Shown in pieces: positions 7,806-14,814 of a stretch of 37,515 bases of DNA. Under the pieces are notes generated by a model. It saw only the letters and a list, made by a program, of their open reading frames with translations, was not told the origin of the DNA and did not search any database. The stretch spans positions 1 through 37,515 of the forward strand of contig NZ_JAEUAN010000037.1 in NCBI RefSeq assembly GCF_019511445.1. The letters are read 5' to 3'. The position numbers and the translations under genes are program-made. The DNA is from Aliirhizobium wenxiniae (GTDB lineage: Bacteria > Pseudomonadota > Alphaproteobacteria > Rhizobiales > Rhizobiaceae). Each line of letters begins with the position of its first letter. The stretch's first letter is position 1.

Positions 7806-8207
7806 ATGTCCAAGACCACAGTTCTTGCAGCAGCGGCAATCGCTCTCATTTCCGCAACCTCGTTTGCTGCAGCCGCCGAGACGACCTGCAGCCAATCCAG
7901 CATGAAGATGAATGGCGAGATGGGGCATGCCGAGCATCACAAGGGTGATGACAGCGCCTCGACCAAGGCTTTCAAAGCCGCCAATGCGAAAATGCACGAC
8001 GGCATGGCGATCGAATTTTCCGGCGATGCGGATGTCGATTTCACCCGCGGCATGATCGCCCATCACCAGGGCGCGATCGACATGGCAAAGGTCGAGCTGG
8101 AACACGGCAAGGACCCGACCCAGCGCAAGCTGGCGGAAGCCATCATCAAGGCGCAGGAGCAGGAAATCGCCGACATGCAGGCCTGGTTGAAAGAACACGG
8201 CAAATAA
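7806..8207 (+). CDS. DUF305 family exported protein
   Basis: The 133-residue product has a Sec signal peptide ending near AAA (about residue 23). Its DUF305 core has the motifs FTRGMIAHHQGAIDMAKVEL and IIKAQEQEIADMQAWL. DUF305 proteins are helical, ferritin-like in arrangement, and some, such as the cyanobacterial CopM, bind copper in the periplasm. The region after the signal peptide is rich in Met and His (SMKMNGEMGHAEHHKG), consistent with metal binding. GAAGGA at 7794-7799 is a good ribosome binding site. It probably forms a two-gene unit with 7368-7751. The metal and role are inferred. Confidence 0.88.
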   Translation: MSKTTVLAAAAIALISATSFAAAAETTCSQSSMKMNGEMGHAEHHKGDDSASTKAFKAANAKMHDGMAIEFSGDADVDFTRGMIAHHQGAIDMAKVELEHGKDPTQRKLAEAIIKAQEQEIADMQAWLKEHGK

Positions 8208-8292
8208 CAGTCTGAACGAACAGGCGCCGGGCGGGTTTGCCGCTTGCCCGGCGTCCATCTTCCTCCATATGATAGAGCCGGAGGCAGAGGAT

Positions 8293-9003
8293 ATGCGCCC
8301 GATTACCGCTATCGGCTTTGATGCCGACGATACGCTCTGGCAGAACGAGCAATATTACCGGCTGACGGAAGAGCATTTTCAGACACTGCTCGGCGATTTT
8401 GCCGAGGGGGCGGATATTTCCGCCAAACTGCTCGAGGCCGAAAAGCGAAATCTCGAATATTACGGGTTCGGCATCAAGGGTTTTACGCTGTCGATGATCG
8501 AGACTGCCGTCGAGATTACCGAGGGCAAGGTGCCGACCGAGACGATCACCAAGATCCTCGAGATCGGCCGCGATCTTTTACGCCATCCCGTCGAGTGCAT
8601 GCCGCATGTGGAGGAAACGCTGCAAGCGCTGAACGGGCACTATCTTCTGGTGCTGATCACCAAGGGAGACCTGTTCGACCAGGAGCGAAAGCTGGCGCAA
8701 TCGGGGCTTGGCGATTATTTCGATGCGGTGGAGATCGTGTCCGACAAGAACGCCACCACCTATCGCCGCATTTTTCACAAGGTGGCGGAAGGGCCGGAAC
8801 GGGCAATGATGGTGGGCAATTCACTGAAATCCGACATCGTGCCGGCGATTGCGGCCGGCGCTTACGGCGTCTTCATCCCCCACGCGCTGACCTGGATTCT
8901 GGAACATGTGGACGCGCCGAGCGATGCGCCGCGTTTCCGCCAGATCGAACATCTGGGCGAGCTGCACGGCGTGCTGAACGGTATTACCTCGGCATCGGAT
9001 TAG
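8293..9003 (+). CDS. HAD-superfamily hydrolase (YjjG-like)
   Basis: The 236-residue product carries the haloacid dehalogenase motifs: motif I GFDADDTLWQNE at residues 7-18 (nucleophile Asp and acid/base Asp), motif II VLITKGD with Thr near residue 118, a Lys region around RIFHKVAEG, and motif IV as MVGNSLKSDIVPAIAAG. A cap of helices lies between motifs I and II. Such enzymes usually remove phosphate from small molecules such as nucleotides or sugar phosphates. The substrate cannot be told. The ATG at 8293 is chosen because GGAGG at 8280-8284 precedes it by eight bases. An ATG at 8269 would add eight residues. It converges on tag with three bases between the stops. Confidence 0.88.
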   Translation: MRPITAIGFDADDTLWQNEQYYRLTEEHFQTLLGDFAEGADISAKLLEAEKRNLEYYGFGIKGFTLSMIETAVEITEGKVPTETITKILEIGRDLLRHPVECMPHVEETLQALNGHYLLVLITKGDLFDQERKLAQSGLGDYFDAVEIVSDKNATTYRRIFHKVAEGPERAMMVGNSLKSDIVPAIAAGAYGVFIPHALTWILEHVDAPSDAPRFRQIEHLGELHGVLNGITSASD

Positions 9004-9006
9004 GGC

Positions 9007-9630
9007 TCAAGGTCGCTTAAAACGCAGCCGCATCTCGTCAACCTCGCTCTGGCAGAAGCAGCCGTCAATATGGTCGTTGACCATGCCCATGGCCTGCATG
9101 AAGGCATAGATCGTGGTGGGACCGACAAAGGTCCAGCCGCGCTTCTTCAGGTTTTTCGACAGTGCGACGGAAACAGGCGTGGTGGGGTTGGCCCGCAGCG
9201 TTTCGAGATCACGCACCGCAGGGCGCTGGTCGGCACCGGGTTCGAAACTCCAGAAGAATTTGGCAAGCGAGCCGAATTCCTGCTGCAGCTCGATGGCGCG
9301 GCGCGCATTGTTGATGGTCGAGGCGATCTTGCCGCGATGGCGGATGATGCCGGCATCCGCCACCAGCCGCTCGATATCCGCATCACCGAATTCCGCCACC
9401 TTGTGAAAATCGAAACCGGCAAAGGCGGCGCGAAAATTCTCGCGCTTGCGCAGGATCGTCAGCCAGGAGAGGCCGGACTGAAAGCCTTCGAGGCAGATCT
9501 TTTCGAAAAGGCGGATATCGTCGGTGACAGGGCGGCCCCATTCCTCGTCGTGGTAACGGCGGTAATCTTCCAGCCCGCCATGCCAGAAGCAGCGTCCCTT
9601 GCCATCCTCGCCGGTAATGATGCCCGCCAT
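9007..9630 (-). CDS. tag: DNA-3-methyladenine glycosylase I
   Basis: Tag removes 3-methyladenine from alkylated DNA to start base excision repair. The 207-residue product shows the family start RCFWHGGLEDYRRYHDEEWG and LEGFQSGLSWLTILRKRENF. It has the zinc ligands expected from the Escherichia coli enzyme: Cys14, His27, His187 and Cys191 (NDHIDGCFC). WTFVGPTTIYAFMQAMG is also a family signature. The start at 9630 (MAGIITGEDG) has GGGAG six bases upstream. The frame is open for 26 more codons without family resemblance. It is a stand-alone gene on the minus strand. Confidence 0.95.
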   Translation of the reverse strand: MAGIITGEDGKGRCFWHGGLEDYRRYHDEEWGRPVTDDIRLFEKICLEGFQSGLSWLTILRKRENFRAAFAGFDFHKVAEFGDADIERLVADAGIIRHRGKIASTINNARRAIELQQEFGSLAKFFWSFEPGADQRPAVRDLETLRANPTTPVSVALSKNLKKRGWTFVGPTTIYAFMQAMGMVNDHIDGCFCQSEVDEMRLRFKRP

Positions 9631-9866
9631 TTCCTTCTCCCAGACCATGCTTTTACTCTCGACGTTCCAATCGTTAACGGCAGTATCGCCGGTTTCAGTT
9701 TCAGGCAACCATGTCCTGAAACCGGCGGGTAACCTTGCCGAAAGCTATATCCGATTTGACGCATGAAACGCGCCACCCGTTTACCATTCGCTTTGAGCTT
9801 GCGTTCACCATCCCGGTATCTGGCGGGGGTACCGCCTTTCGGTGATTGTAACGAGTGGATCCGACC

Positions 9867-10718
9867 ATGAAGGCGAGATTTCTTCTTGCGCTGGGGCTTG
9901 CCGCCCTTGCCTCAACATCTGCACTGGCAGACGACCGTTATCGCGAGCGGCCTCCGGTCGTGGTCAGCCCCGATCTTGCCGCTCCCTGGCTGATGCAGCT
10001 CGGTGCGCAGCCGCAGACACGCCAGAGGCAGGTGCAACAGCGTCAGGTCTACCAGCAGCCACAGCGGCAGATGCGGCCGCAGGCCGTGGTGAACGGCCAG
10101 CGCAACTATTACCCGGCAGCGCCGAACCGCCCGGGTGTCTCGCGTCAGGCCGATGCCCGGCAGCCGGCGCGGACGCCGGTGGTGCGCCGCGGCATCTTCA
10201 GCGACAACAGCCAGGTGCAGCAGGCGGCCGTGCGGCCCAACCGGGTGATCCGCAGCCAGCTCGAGCCGCAATTCCTGCCGCAGATGGTGGCCTATGACAC
10301 GCCGCACAAGCCCGGCACGATCGTCATCGATACCAATAACCGTTTCCTCTATCTCGTCATGGAAGGCGGCCAGGCGAAGCGTTACGGCGTCGGCGTCGGC
10401 AAGCCTGGCTTCGAATGGGCGGGCGAGCACAAGGTGACCCGCAAGGCGGAATGGCCGAGCTGGGTGCCGCCGAAGGAAATGATCGCCCGCGAGGCGGCCA
10501 AGGGCCATTACCTGCCGGCGCGCATGGATGGCGGACCGGAAAACCCGCTCGGCGCGCGCGCCATGTATCTCGGTTCGACGCTTTACCGCATCCACGGGAC
10601 GAATGCGCCCTGGACGATCGGCAGCGCCGTATCGTCCGGCTGCATCCGCATGCGCAACGAGGACGTGACCGACCTTTACGGGCTGGTCGAGGTCGGCACC
10701 CGGGTTATCGTGATCTAG
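9867..10718 (+). CDS. L,D-transpeptidase (YkuD domain), Gln-rich linker
   Basis: The 283-residue product has a Sec signal peptide (MKARFLLALGLAALASTSALA), a low-complexity Gln/Arg/Pro stretch (residues about 50-110), and a C-terminal YkuD catalytic domain from PHKPGTIVIDTNNRFLYLV. The catalytic motif is IHGTNAPWTIGSAVSSGC followed by IRMRNEDV, with the conserved His, Gly, Ser and nucleophilic Cys. Such periplasmic enzymes make 3-3 peptidoglycan cross-links or attach proteins to peptidoglycan. Several paralogues are normal in Rhizobiales, which rely on L,D-transpeptidases for polar growth. The ATG at 9867 is preferred to a GTG four codons earlier. A paralogue follows at 10880. Confidence 0.93.
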   Translation: MKARFLLALGLAALASTSALADDRYRERPPVVVSPDLAAPWLMQLGAQPQTRQRQVQQRQVYQQPQRQMRPQAVVNGQRNYYPAAPNRPGVSRQADARQPARTPVVRRGIFSDNSQVQQAAVRPNRVIRSQLEPQFLPQMVAYDTPHKPGTIVIDTNNRFLYLVMEGGQAKRYGVGVGKPGFEWAGEHKVTRKAEWPSWVPPKEMIAREAAKGHYLPARMDGGPENPLGARAMYLGSTLYRIHGTNAPWTIGSAVSSGCIRMRNEDVTDLYGLVEVGTRVIVI

Positions 10719-10748
10719 GCTTTTTGCGCCCATCACAGGACATGATGT

Positions 10749-10776
10749 GGCCGGATCGACACGATCCGGCCCTTTT
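10749..10776 (+). terminator. Rho-independent terminator after the first L,D-transpeptidase
   Basis: A perfect 10-bp stem GGCCGGATCG / CGATCCGGCC (10749-10758 and 10762-10771) with a 3-base loop is followed by C and TTTT. It lies 30 bases after the stop codon, so the second transpeptidase gene probably has its own promoter. Confidence 0.88.
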
Positions 10777-10879
10777 ATCATTCGCTGCATGGTCACATTT
10801 TTCCATCTCTGGGTTGCCCTGAAGCTTCAGCCGGGACATTTTGCCCCGGCTTCAAGATCAGATCCGCAGAGGGGTAAGG

Positions 10880-11575
10880 ATGAAATCGCATAAATTGCTG
10901 CTGGCCGCGGTCGGCATGATGTTTGCAGCCATCGCCACCACGGCACCGGTCGAGACCGCCAGTGCACAATCCCAATCAGGGGCTCAAACGACGGCGAGCG
11001 ACGTCGCACCGAAAAATCGTAGCCGCGAAGTGCCGGCAAAATACCAGCGCCGCAGCGTGCGCTTCACCACCAATGAAGCACCGGGCACGGTCATCGTCGA
11101 TACCAACAACAAGTTTCTCTATTACGTCGAGGGCAAGAACCGCGCGACGCGTTACGGCATCGGTGTCGGTCGCGAAGGGTTCGGCTGGTCGGGCGAGGTG
11201 AAGGTCGGCCGCAAGGCGGAATGGCCGACATGGACGCCGCCGGCGGAAATGCGCGCCCGCGAAGCCCGCCGCGGCATCAAGCTTCCCGTCGTCATGCCGG
11301 GCGGCAAGGATAATCCGCTCGGCGCCCGCGCGCTCTATCTCTACAAGGGCGGCCGCGACACGATCTTCCGCATCCACGGCACCAACCAGCCCTGGTCAAT
11401 CGGCCTCAACCTGTCTTCCGGCTGCATCCGGATGATGAACAAGGATGTCGAGCATCTTTATGCCCGCGCACCCGTCGGCACCAAGGTCGTCGTCATCGGC
11501 CCCGGCTCCAAACCCGGCGACGTCGCCTTCAAGGACCGCGGCATCGATATCTTCCGCACGATTTTCGGCGGTTGA
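10880..11575 (+). CDS. L,D-transpeptidase (YkuD domain)
   Basis: The 231-residue product is a paralogue of the preceding protein. It has a Sec signal peptide (MKSHKLLLAAVGMMFAAIAT, cleaved about ASA), a short linker, and a YkuD domain from APGTVIVDTNNKFLYYV. The two catalytic domains share long stretches, for example GVG(R/K).GF.W.GE.KV.RKAEWP and NPLGARA. The active-site segment is RIHGTNQPWSIGLNLSSGC followed by IRMMNKDVEHLY. It lacks the Gln-rich linker of its neighbour and carries a longer tail after the domain. The start at 10880 follows GAGGGGTAAGG. The reaction is peptidoglycan cross-linking in the periplasm, inferred from the family. Confidence 0.93.
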   Translation: MKSHKLLLAAVGMMFAAIATTAPVETASAQSQSGAQTTASDVAPKNRSREVPAKYQRRSVRFTTNEAPGTVIVDTNNKFLYYVEGKNRATRYGIGVGREGFGWSGEVKVGRKAEWPTWTPPAEMRAREARRGIKLPVVMPGGKDNPLGARALYLYKGGRDTIFRIHGTNQPWSIGLNLSSGCIRMMNKDVEHLYARAPVGTKVVVIGPGSKPGDVAFKDRGIDIFRTIFGG

Positions 11576-11608
11576 CCTTTACCGTATGGGGAAGCTTCGG
11601 CTTTCATT

Positions 11609-11712
11609 CGTCATCCTCGGGCTTGTCCCGAGGATCTAACCACGTCGAGAGAGATTGGGCGTCGGCAGATGCTCGGGACATCCTCGGGTTTAACCCGAGG
11701 ACGAGCATGACG
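11609..11712. repeat. Palindromic interspersed repeat, CGTCAT...ATGACG ends
   Basis: The element starts CGTCATCCTCGG and ends GACGAGCATGACG, so the ends are inverted. Each end carries its own hairpin: CCTCGGGCTTGTCCCGAGG near 11614-11632 and CCTCGGGTTTAACCCGAGG near 11683-11701. Repeats of this type (GTCATCCTCGGGCTTGTCCC) are frequent in intergenic DNA of Rhizobiales. It lies between the convergent ends of the second L,D-transpeptidase gene and glcF. Confidence 0.8.
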
Positions 11713-11731
11713 ACCGGGGAGTTTTCCCGCC

Positions 11732-11755
11732 CTTTCAGCCTTTCAGCCTTTCAGC
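11732..11755. repeat. Three tandem copies of CTTTCAGC at the glcF stop
   Basis: Three perfect 8-base copies of CTTTCAGC occupy 11732-11755. The glcF stop codon (TCA on the plus strand, 11751-11753) lies in the copy nearest the gene. Copy-number change would fall after the stop and should not alter the protein. Confidence 0.85.
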
Positions 11756-13051
11756 CCTTCAACTTCCCCGGCTTCTCACCACCATAGGCCCAGTCCAGCA
11801 ATTCCACCGTATGGATCACCGGGATCGCCGTGCCCGAGCCGATCTGGGTCATGCAGCCGATATTGCCGGTGGCGATGACATCCGGTTTGGTCGCCTCGAT
11901 GTTTCTCACCTTGCGAGCCTTCAGCTCGGCAGAAATTTCCGGCTGGAGAATGTTGTAGGTGCCGGCGGAACCGCAACAGAGATGGCCTTCGGCCGGATCG
12001 CGAACGGTGAAGCCGGCGTTCTTCAGCAATAGTTTAGGGGCCATGGCGATCTTTTGGCCGTGCTGCATTGAACAGCGGAGTGATAGGCGACATTGAGGCG
12101 TTTCGGCTCCTGTCGCGGCAGGTCGAGTGTCGCCAGATACTCGGTGATGTCCTTGGCCAGACCCGATACCCTCGCCGCTTTTTCGGCATAGGCCGGATCC
12201 AGCCGCAGCATGTGGCCGTAATCCTTGATCGTGGTGCCGCAGCCGGATGCGGTGATGATGATCGCGTCGAGGCCTTTTCTCTCGATCTCGCGGGTCCAGA
12301 CATCGACGTTTTGACGGGCGAAATCGAGCGCCTCGGCTTCGCGTCCCATGTGATGGACCAGTGCACCACAACAGCCTTCTCCTTCCGGCATCACGACCTC
12401 GATGCCGAAGCGGGCAAGCAGACGGGTCGTCGCCTGATTGATGCCGGGATCGAGAACGCTTTGCGCACAGCCCGAGAGGATCGCCACCCGGCCGCGCCTG
12501 ATACCCCGCACCGGCTGGGCACCGCGCAGCACCGCCGCAGACGGCGCCGGCAATGATGACGGTGCGAGATCGAGCATGGCGGCGAGCGGCTTCAACGACT
12601 TGACCCGTTTCAACAGAGGCGCGAAGGGGCGGCCGAATTTCGCCAGCGTCAGGGCCGTGCGGAAACGGGATGGATAGGGAAGAATGGCCGCGAGCAGGCT
12701 GCGGATGAGCCGGTCGATCAGCGGGCGCTTGTAGGTGTTTTCGATATGGACGCGGGCATGGTCGACCAGATGCATGTAGTCGACGCCGGAGGGACAGGTG
12801 GAGACACAGGACAGGCAGGAGAGACAGCGGTCGATATGGGTGACGACTTCCTCATCCGCCGCCCTTCCATTTTCCAGCATGTCCTTGATCAGGTAGATGC
12901 GTCCGCGCGGGCTGTCGAGTTCGTTGCCTAAAGTGACATAGGTGGGACAGGTGGCGGTGCAGAAACCGCAATGGACGCAGCGGCGGAGAATTTTTTCGGA
13001 TTCGGCGACATGTGGGTCTTCGAGTTGTTCGGGGGTGAAGGAGGTTTGCAT
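11751..13051 (-). pseudogene. glcF: Glycolate oxidase iron-sulfur subunit GlcF, frameshifted
   Basis: GlcF is the electron-transfer subunit of glycolate oxidase. The first frame (from 13051) encodes two 4Fe-4S motifs, CVHCGFCTATCPT and CLSCLSCVSTCPSGV, and the first CCG domain with GEGCCGALVHHMGR and ASGCGTTIKDYG. Near position 12075 the frame breaks: NVAYHSA is followed by VQCSTAKRS and a stop at 12023. Reading one base over restores CSMQHGQKI, the second CCG-domain motif HLCCGSAGTYNIL and a natural end at 11751. One missing base, probably a C in the expected GCC-TGT, explains it. The repaired protein would have about 433 residues, normal for the family. It may be a true mutation or a sequencing error; no long homopolymer is present. 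Confidence 0.88.
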
Positions 13052-13089
13052 CAGGCGGCCTTCCGCAGCGTCGAGTTTGCGGGACCAAG

Positions 13090-13306
13090 CCCCCCTCTGC
13101 CCTGCCGGGCATCTCCCCCACGGGTGGGGAGATCAGCTGGGCGCACCGCTTTGCCCCAAGCAAATCCAATTGAAAACGCCGCGCTTGATACGGTCAAAGC
13201 AAGGGAAGAAGGTCCTGCTACTTGTGATCTCCCCCCTTGTGGGGGGCTCGAAGAGCGGGACGAGACCGGTGGCTCGGCCCAGGCAAGCCGGCAGGGCAGA
13301 GGGGGG
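13090..13306. repeat. RIME-like mosaic repeat (copy B) between glcE and glcF
   Basis: The left arm starts CCCCCCTCTGCCCTGCCGGG and continues with a hairpin CATCTCCCCCACGGGTGGGGAGATC. The right arm (13222-13306) contains CTCCCCCCTTGTGGGGGG, then a 46-base module starting CTCGAAGAGCGGGACGAG, and ends GCAGGGCAGAGGGGGG. The right arm (13222-13305) is an inverted copy of 14562-14645 with one mismatch in 84 bases by my alignment. It sits inside the glc operon. Confidence 0.88.
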
Positions 13307-13331
13307 TGTCGCAGCGTAACCGTCATAACTC

Positions 13332-14525
13332 TCATCCCCCCATCTTCCCCAATCCGAAAATCCCCGCCGGATCGAGCCTTTCCTTCACCCGTGCAGACAG
13401 CGCCGCAACGGCATCCGGCAATGGCTCGAAAGTGGGGATTTCGGCACGCGCCGCTTCCGACGCCCGGACCAGCGTTGCGTGGCCACCGCCAAGCGCACGG
13501 ATATAACGGCGGACAAGCTCGGCTTCGGGATCGGCCTCCATGCGCATCCAGACCAATCCTCCTTGCCAGTCGTAAAAGGCATCGATACCGGCCTCCAGCC
13601 GAAGTGCGTAGACCAGATGGTAACCGGCGCTCGGCGCGACGGAGACCCGCCAGAGGGGCTTTTCCGTGCCATCTGAATAAGGGGCGACGTCGCGGATTTC
13701 GCGCCAGAGTGTGCGGCTCTGCGCCATGCCGAGCGTCGTCACCTGACCGAAGGCTTCCATGACAGCGGCGAGTTTTTTTGCGCGCGCCTCGACGGAAGGG
13801 GCAAGGCCTTCGAGGCGAAAGACGGTCGCTTCACATTCCGGCAGTTGATTGCCGATGAAGCGGGAGCGGACACTGGCGGGCAGATGCGCGGCACCCGAAA
13901 TTTCCACCGGCAGCGCCACTGCGGCGGCCATCGCCTTCGCCGCCATCTCGTCGTCGAGGCCGGAGATGACGACAGTTTCCGTCATCGGTGGTACCGGTAG
14001 CACGCGAAACGTGACTTCGGTGAGAAAACCGAGCGTGCCGTGCGAGCCGGCCAGCAGTTTTGTCAGGTCCAGACCGGTGACGTTCTTCATCACCCTGCCG
14101 CCGGCACGGATGATCTCGCCGCGGCCATTGACGAAGCGGAGGCCTAGCAGGCTGTCGCGGGCGGCGCCTGCGGTGAGGCGGCGGGGACCGGAAACATTGG
14201 CGGCAAACACGCCGCCGATGGTCGGCTCTCCTTTGGTCCCGAGAATGTCGCGATGGTCCATAGGCTCGAAGGCCATCATCTGGCGGTTTGCGGCAAGGGC
14301 TGCCTCGACTGCGGAAACCGGCGTGCCGGACCTGACGGTCATCACCATTTCGGCGGGGTCATAATCGACGATGCCGGAAAGGCCGCGGGAGCTGATCGGT
14401 TCGGCCGGGTGGTTGGTCCTCGCAAAACCACGGGTGTTGTTGCCGCAGATCGCCAGCGGCTTTTTGTCGGCTGCGGCATTGCGGATGATGTAGGCGGCAT
14501 CGGTTTCGGTATTGGGGATCAGCAT
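13332..14525 (-). CDS. glcE: Glycolate oxidase FAD-binding subunit GlcE
   Basis: GlcE is an accessory FAD-binding subunit of the membrane-associated glycolate oxidase, which oxidises glycolate to glyoxylate. The 397-residue product has the PCMH-type FAD domain: LAICGNNTRGFAR near the N terminus, GIVDYDPAEMVMTVRSGTP, GTKGEPTIGGVFAANVSGPR, and GRVMKNVTGLDLTKLLAGS followed by HGTLGFLTEVTFRV. The start at 14525 (MLIPNTETDAAYI) has GAAGGGG upstream. A longer frame would begin in mosaic repeat copy C and translate repeat sequence, so it is rejected. It is the middle gene of glcD-glcE-glcF. Confidence 0.93.
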   Translation of the reverse strand: MLIPNTETDAAYIIRNAAADKKPLAICGNNTRGFARTNHPAEPISSRGLSGIVDYDPAEMVMTVRSGTPVSAVEAALAANRQMMAFEPMDHRDILGTKGEPTIGGVFAANVSGPRRLTAGAARDSLLGLRFVNGRGEIIRAGGRVMKNVTGLDLTKLLAGSHGTLGFLTEVTFRVLPVPPMTETVVISGLDDEMAAKAMAAAVALPVEISGAAHLPASVRSRFIGNQLPECEATVFRLEGLAPSVEARAKKLAAVMEAFGQVTTLGMAQSRTLWREIRDVAPYSDGTEKPLWRVSVAPSAGYHLVYALRLEAGIDAFYDWQGGLVWMRMEADPEAELVRRYIRALGGGHATLVRASEAARAEIPTFEPLPDAVAALSARVKERLDPAGIFGLGKMGG

Positions 14526-14561
14526 GGGCGCCCCTTCGCCGACCATTGCCCTGTTCCGCTT

Positions 14562-14776
14562 CCCCCTCTGGCCTGCCGGCTTGCCTGGGCCGAGCCACCG
14601 GTCTCGTCCCGCTCTTCGAGCCCCCCACAAGGGGGGAGATCACAATCGCTGGGACCTTTGCTCCATCTTTCAGTTAGCTCATATCTGGAACGGTCATTCG
14701 AGAATGATCGGGGCAGACCGATGCGCCCAGCATTTCTCCCCCCTTGTGGGGGAGATGGCCGGCAGGCCAGAGGGGG
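14562..14776. repeat. RIME-like mosaic repeat (copy C) between glcD and glcE
   Basis: The element is of the same family as copy B and is inverted relative to it. The left arm (14562-14645) is 83/84 identical to the complement of 13222-13305, including the module ending CGTCCCGCTCTTCGAG. The right arm ends GATGGCCGGCAGGCCAGAGG and matches the left arm of copy B less closely. The centre of the two copies is only partly similar. Together they bracket glcE. Confidence 0.88.
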
Positions 14777-14814
14777 TATGATGTCTGGCAGAAAGCAAGC
14801 GGAAAACACTGAAC

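Noticed and set aside
14526..14630. A longer start for glcE with an extra 35 residues
   Set aside because: The extra residues are encoded by mosaic repeat copy C; the same peptide appears in the opposite-strand frame of copy B, showing that it is repeat sequence.
13090..14776. Repeats B and C as a CRISPR array or insertion sequence
   Set aside because: Only two copies with a full gene between them, no regular spacers and no transposase.
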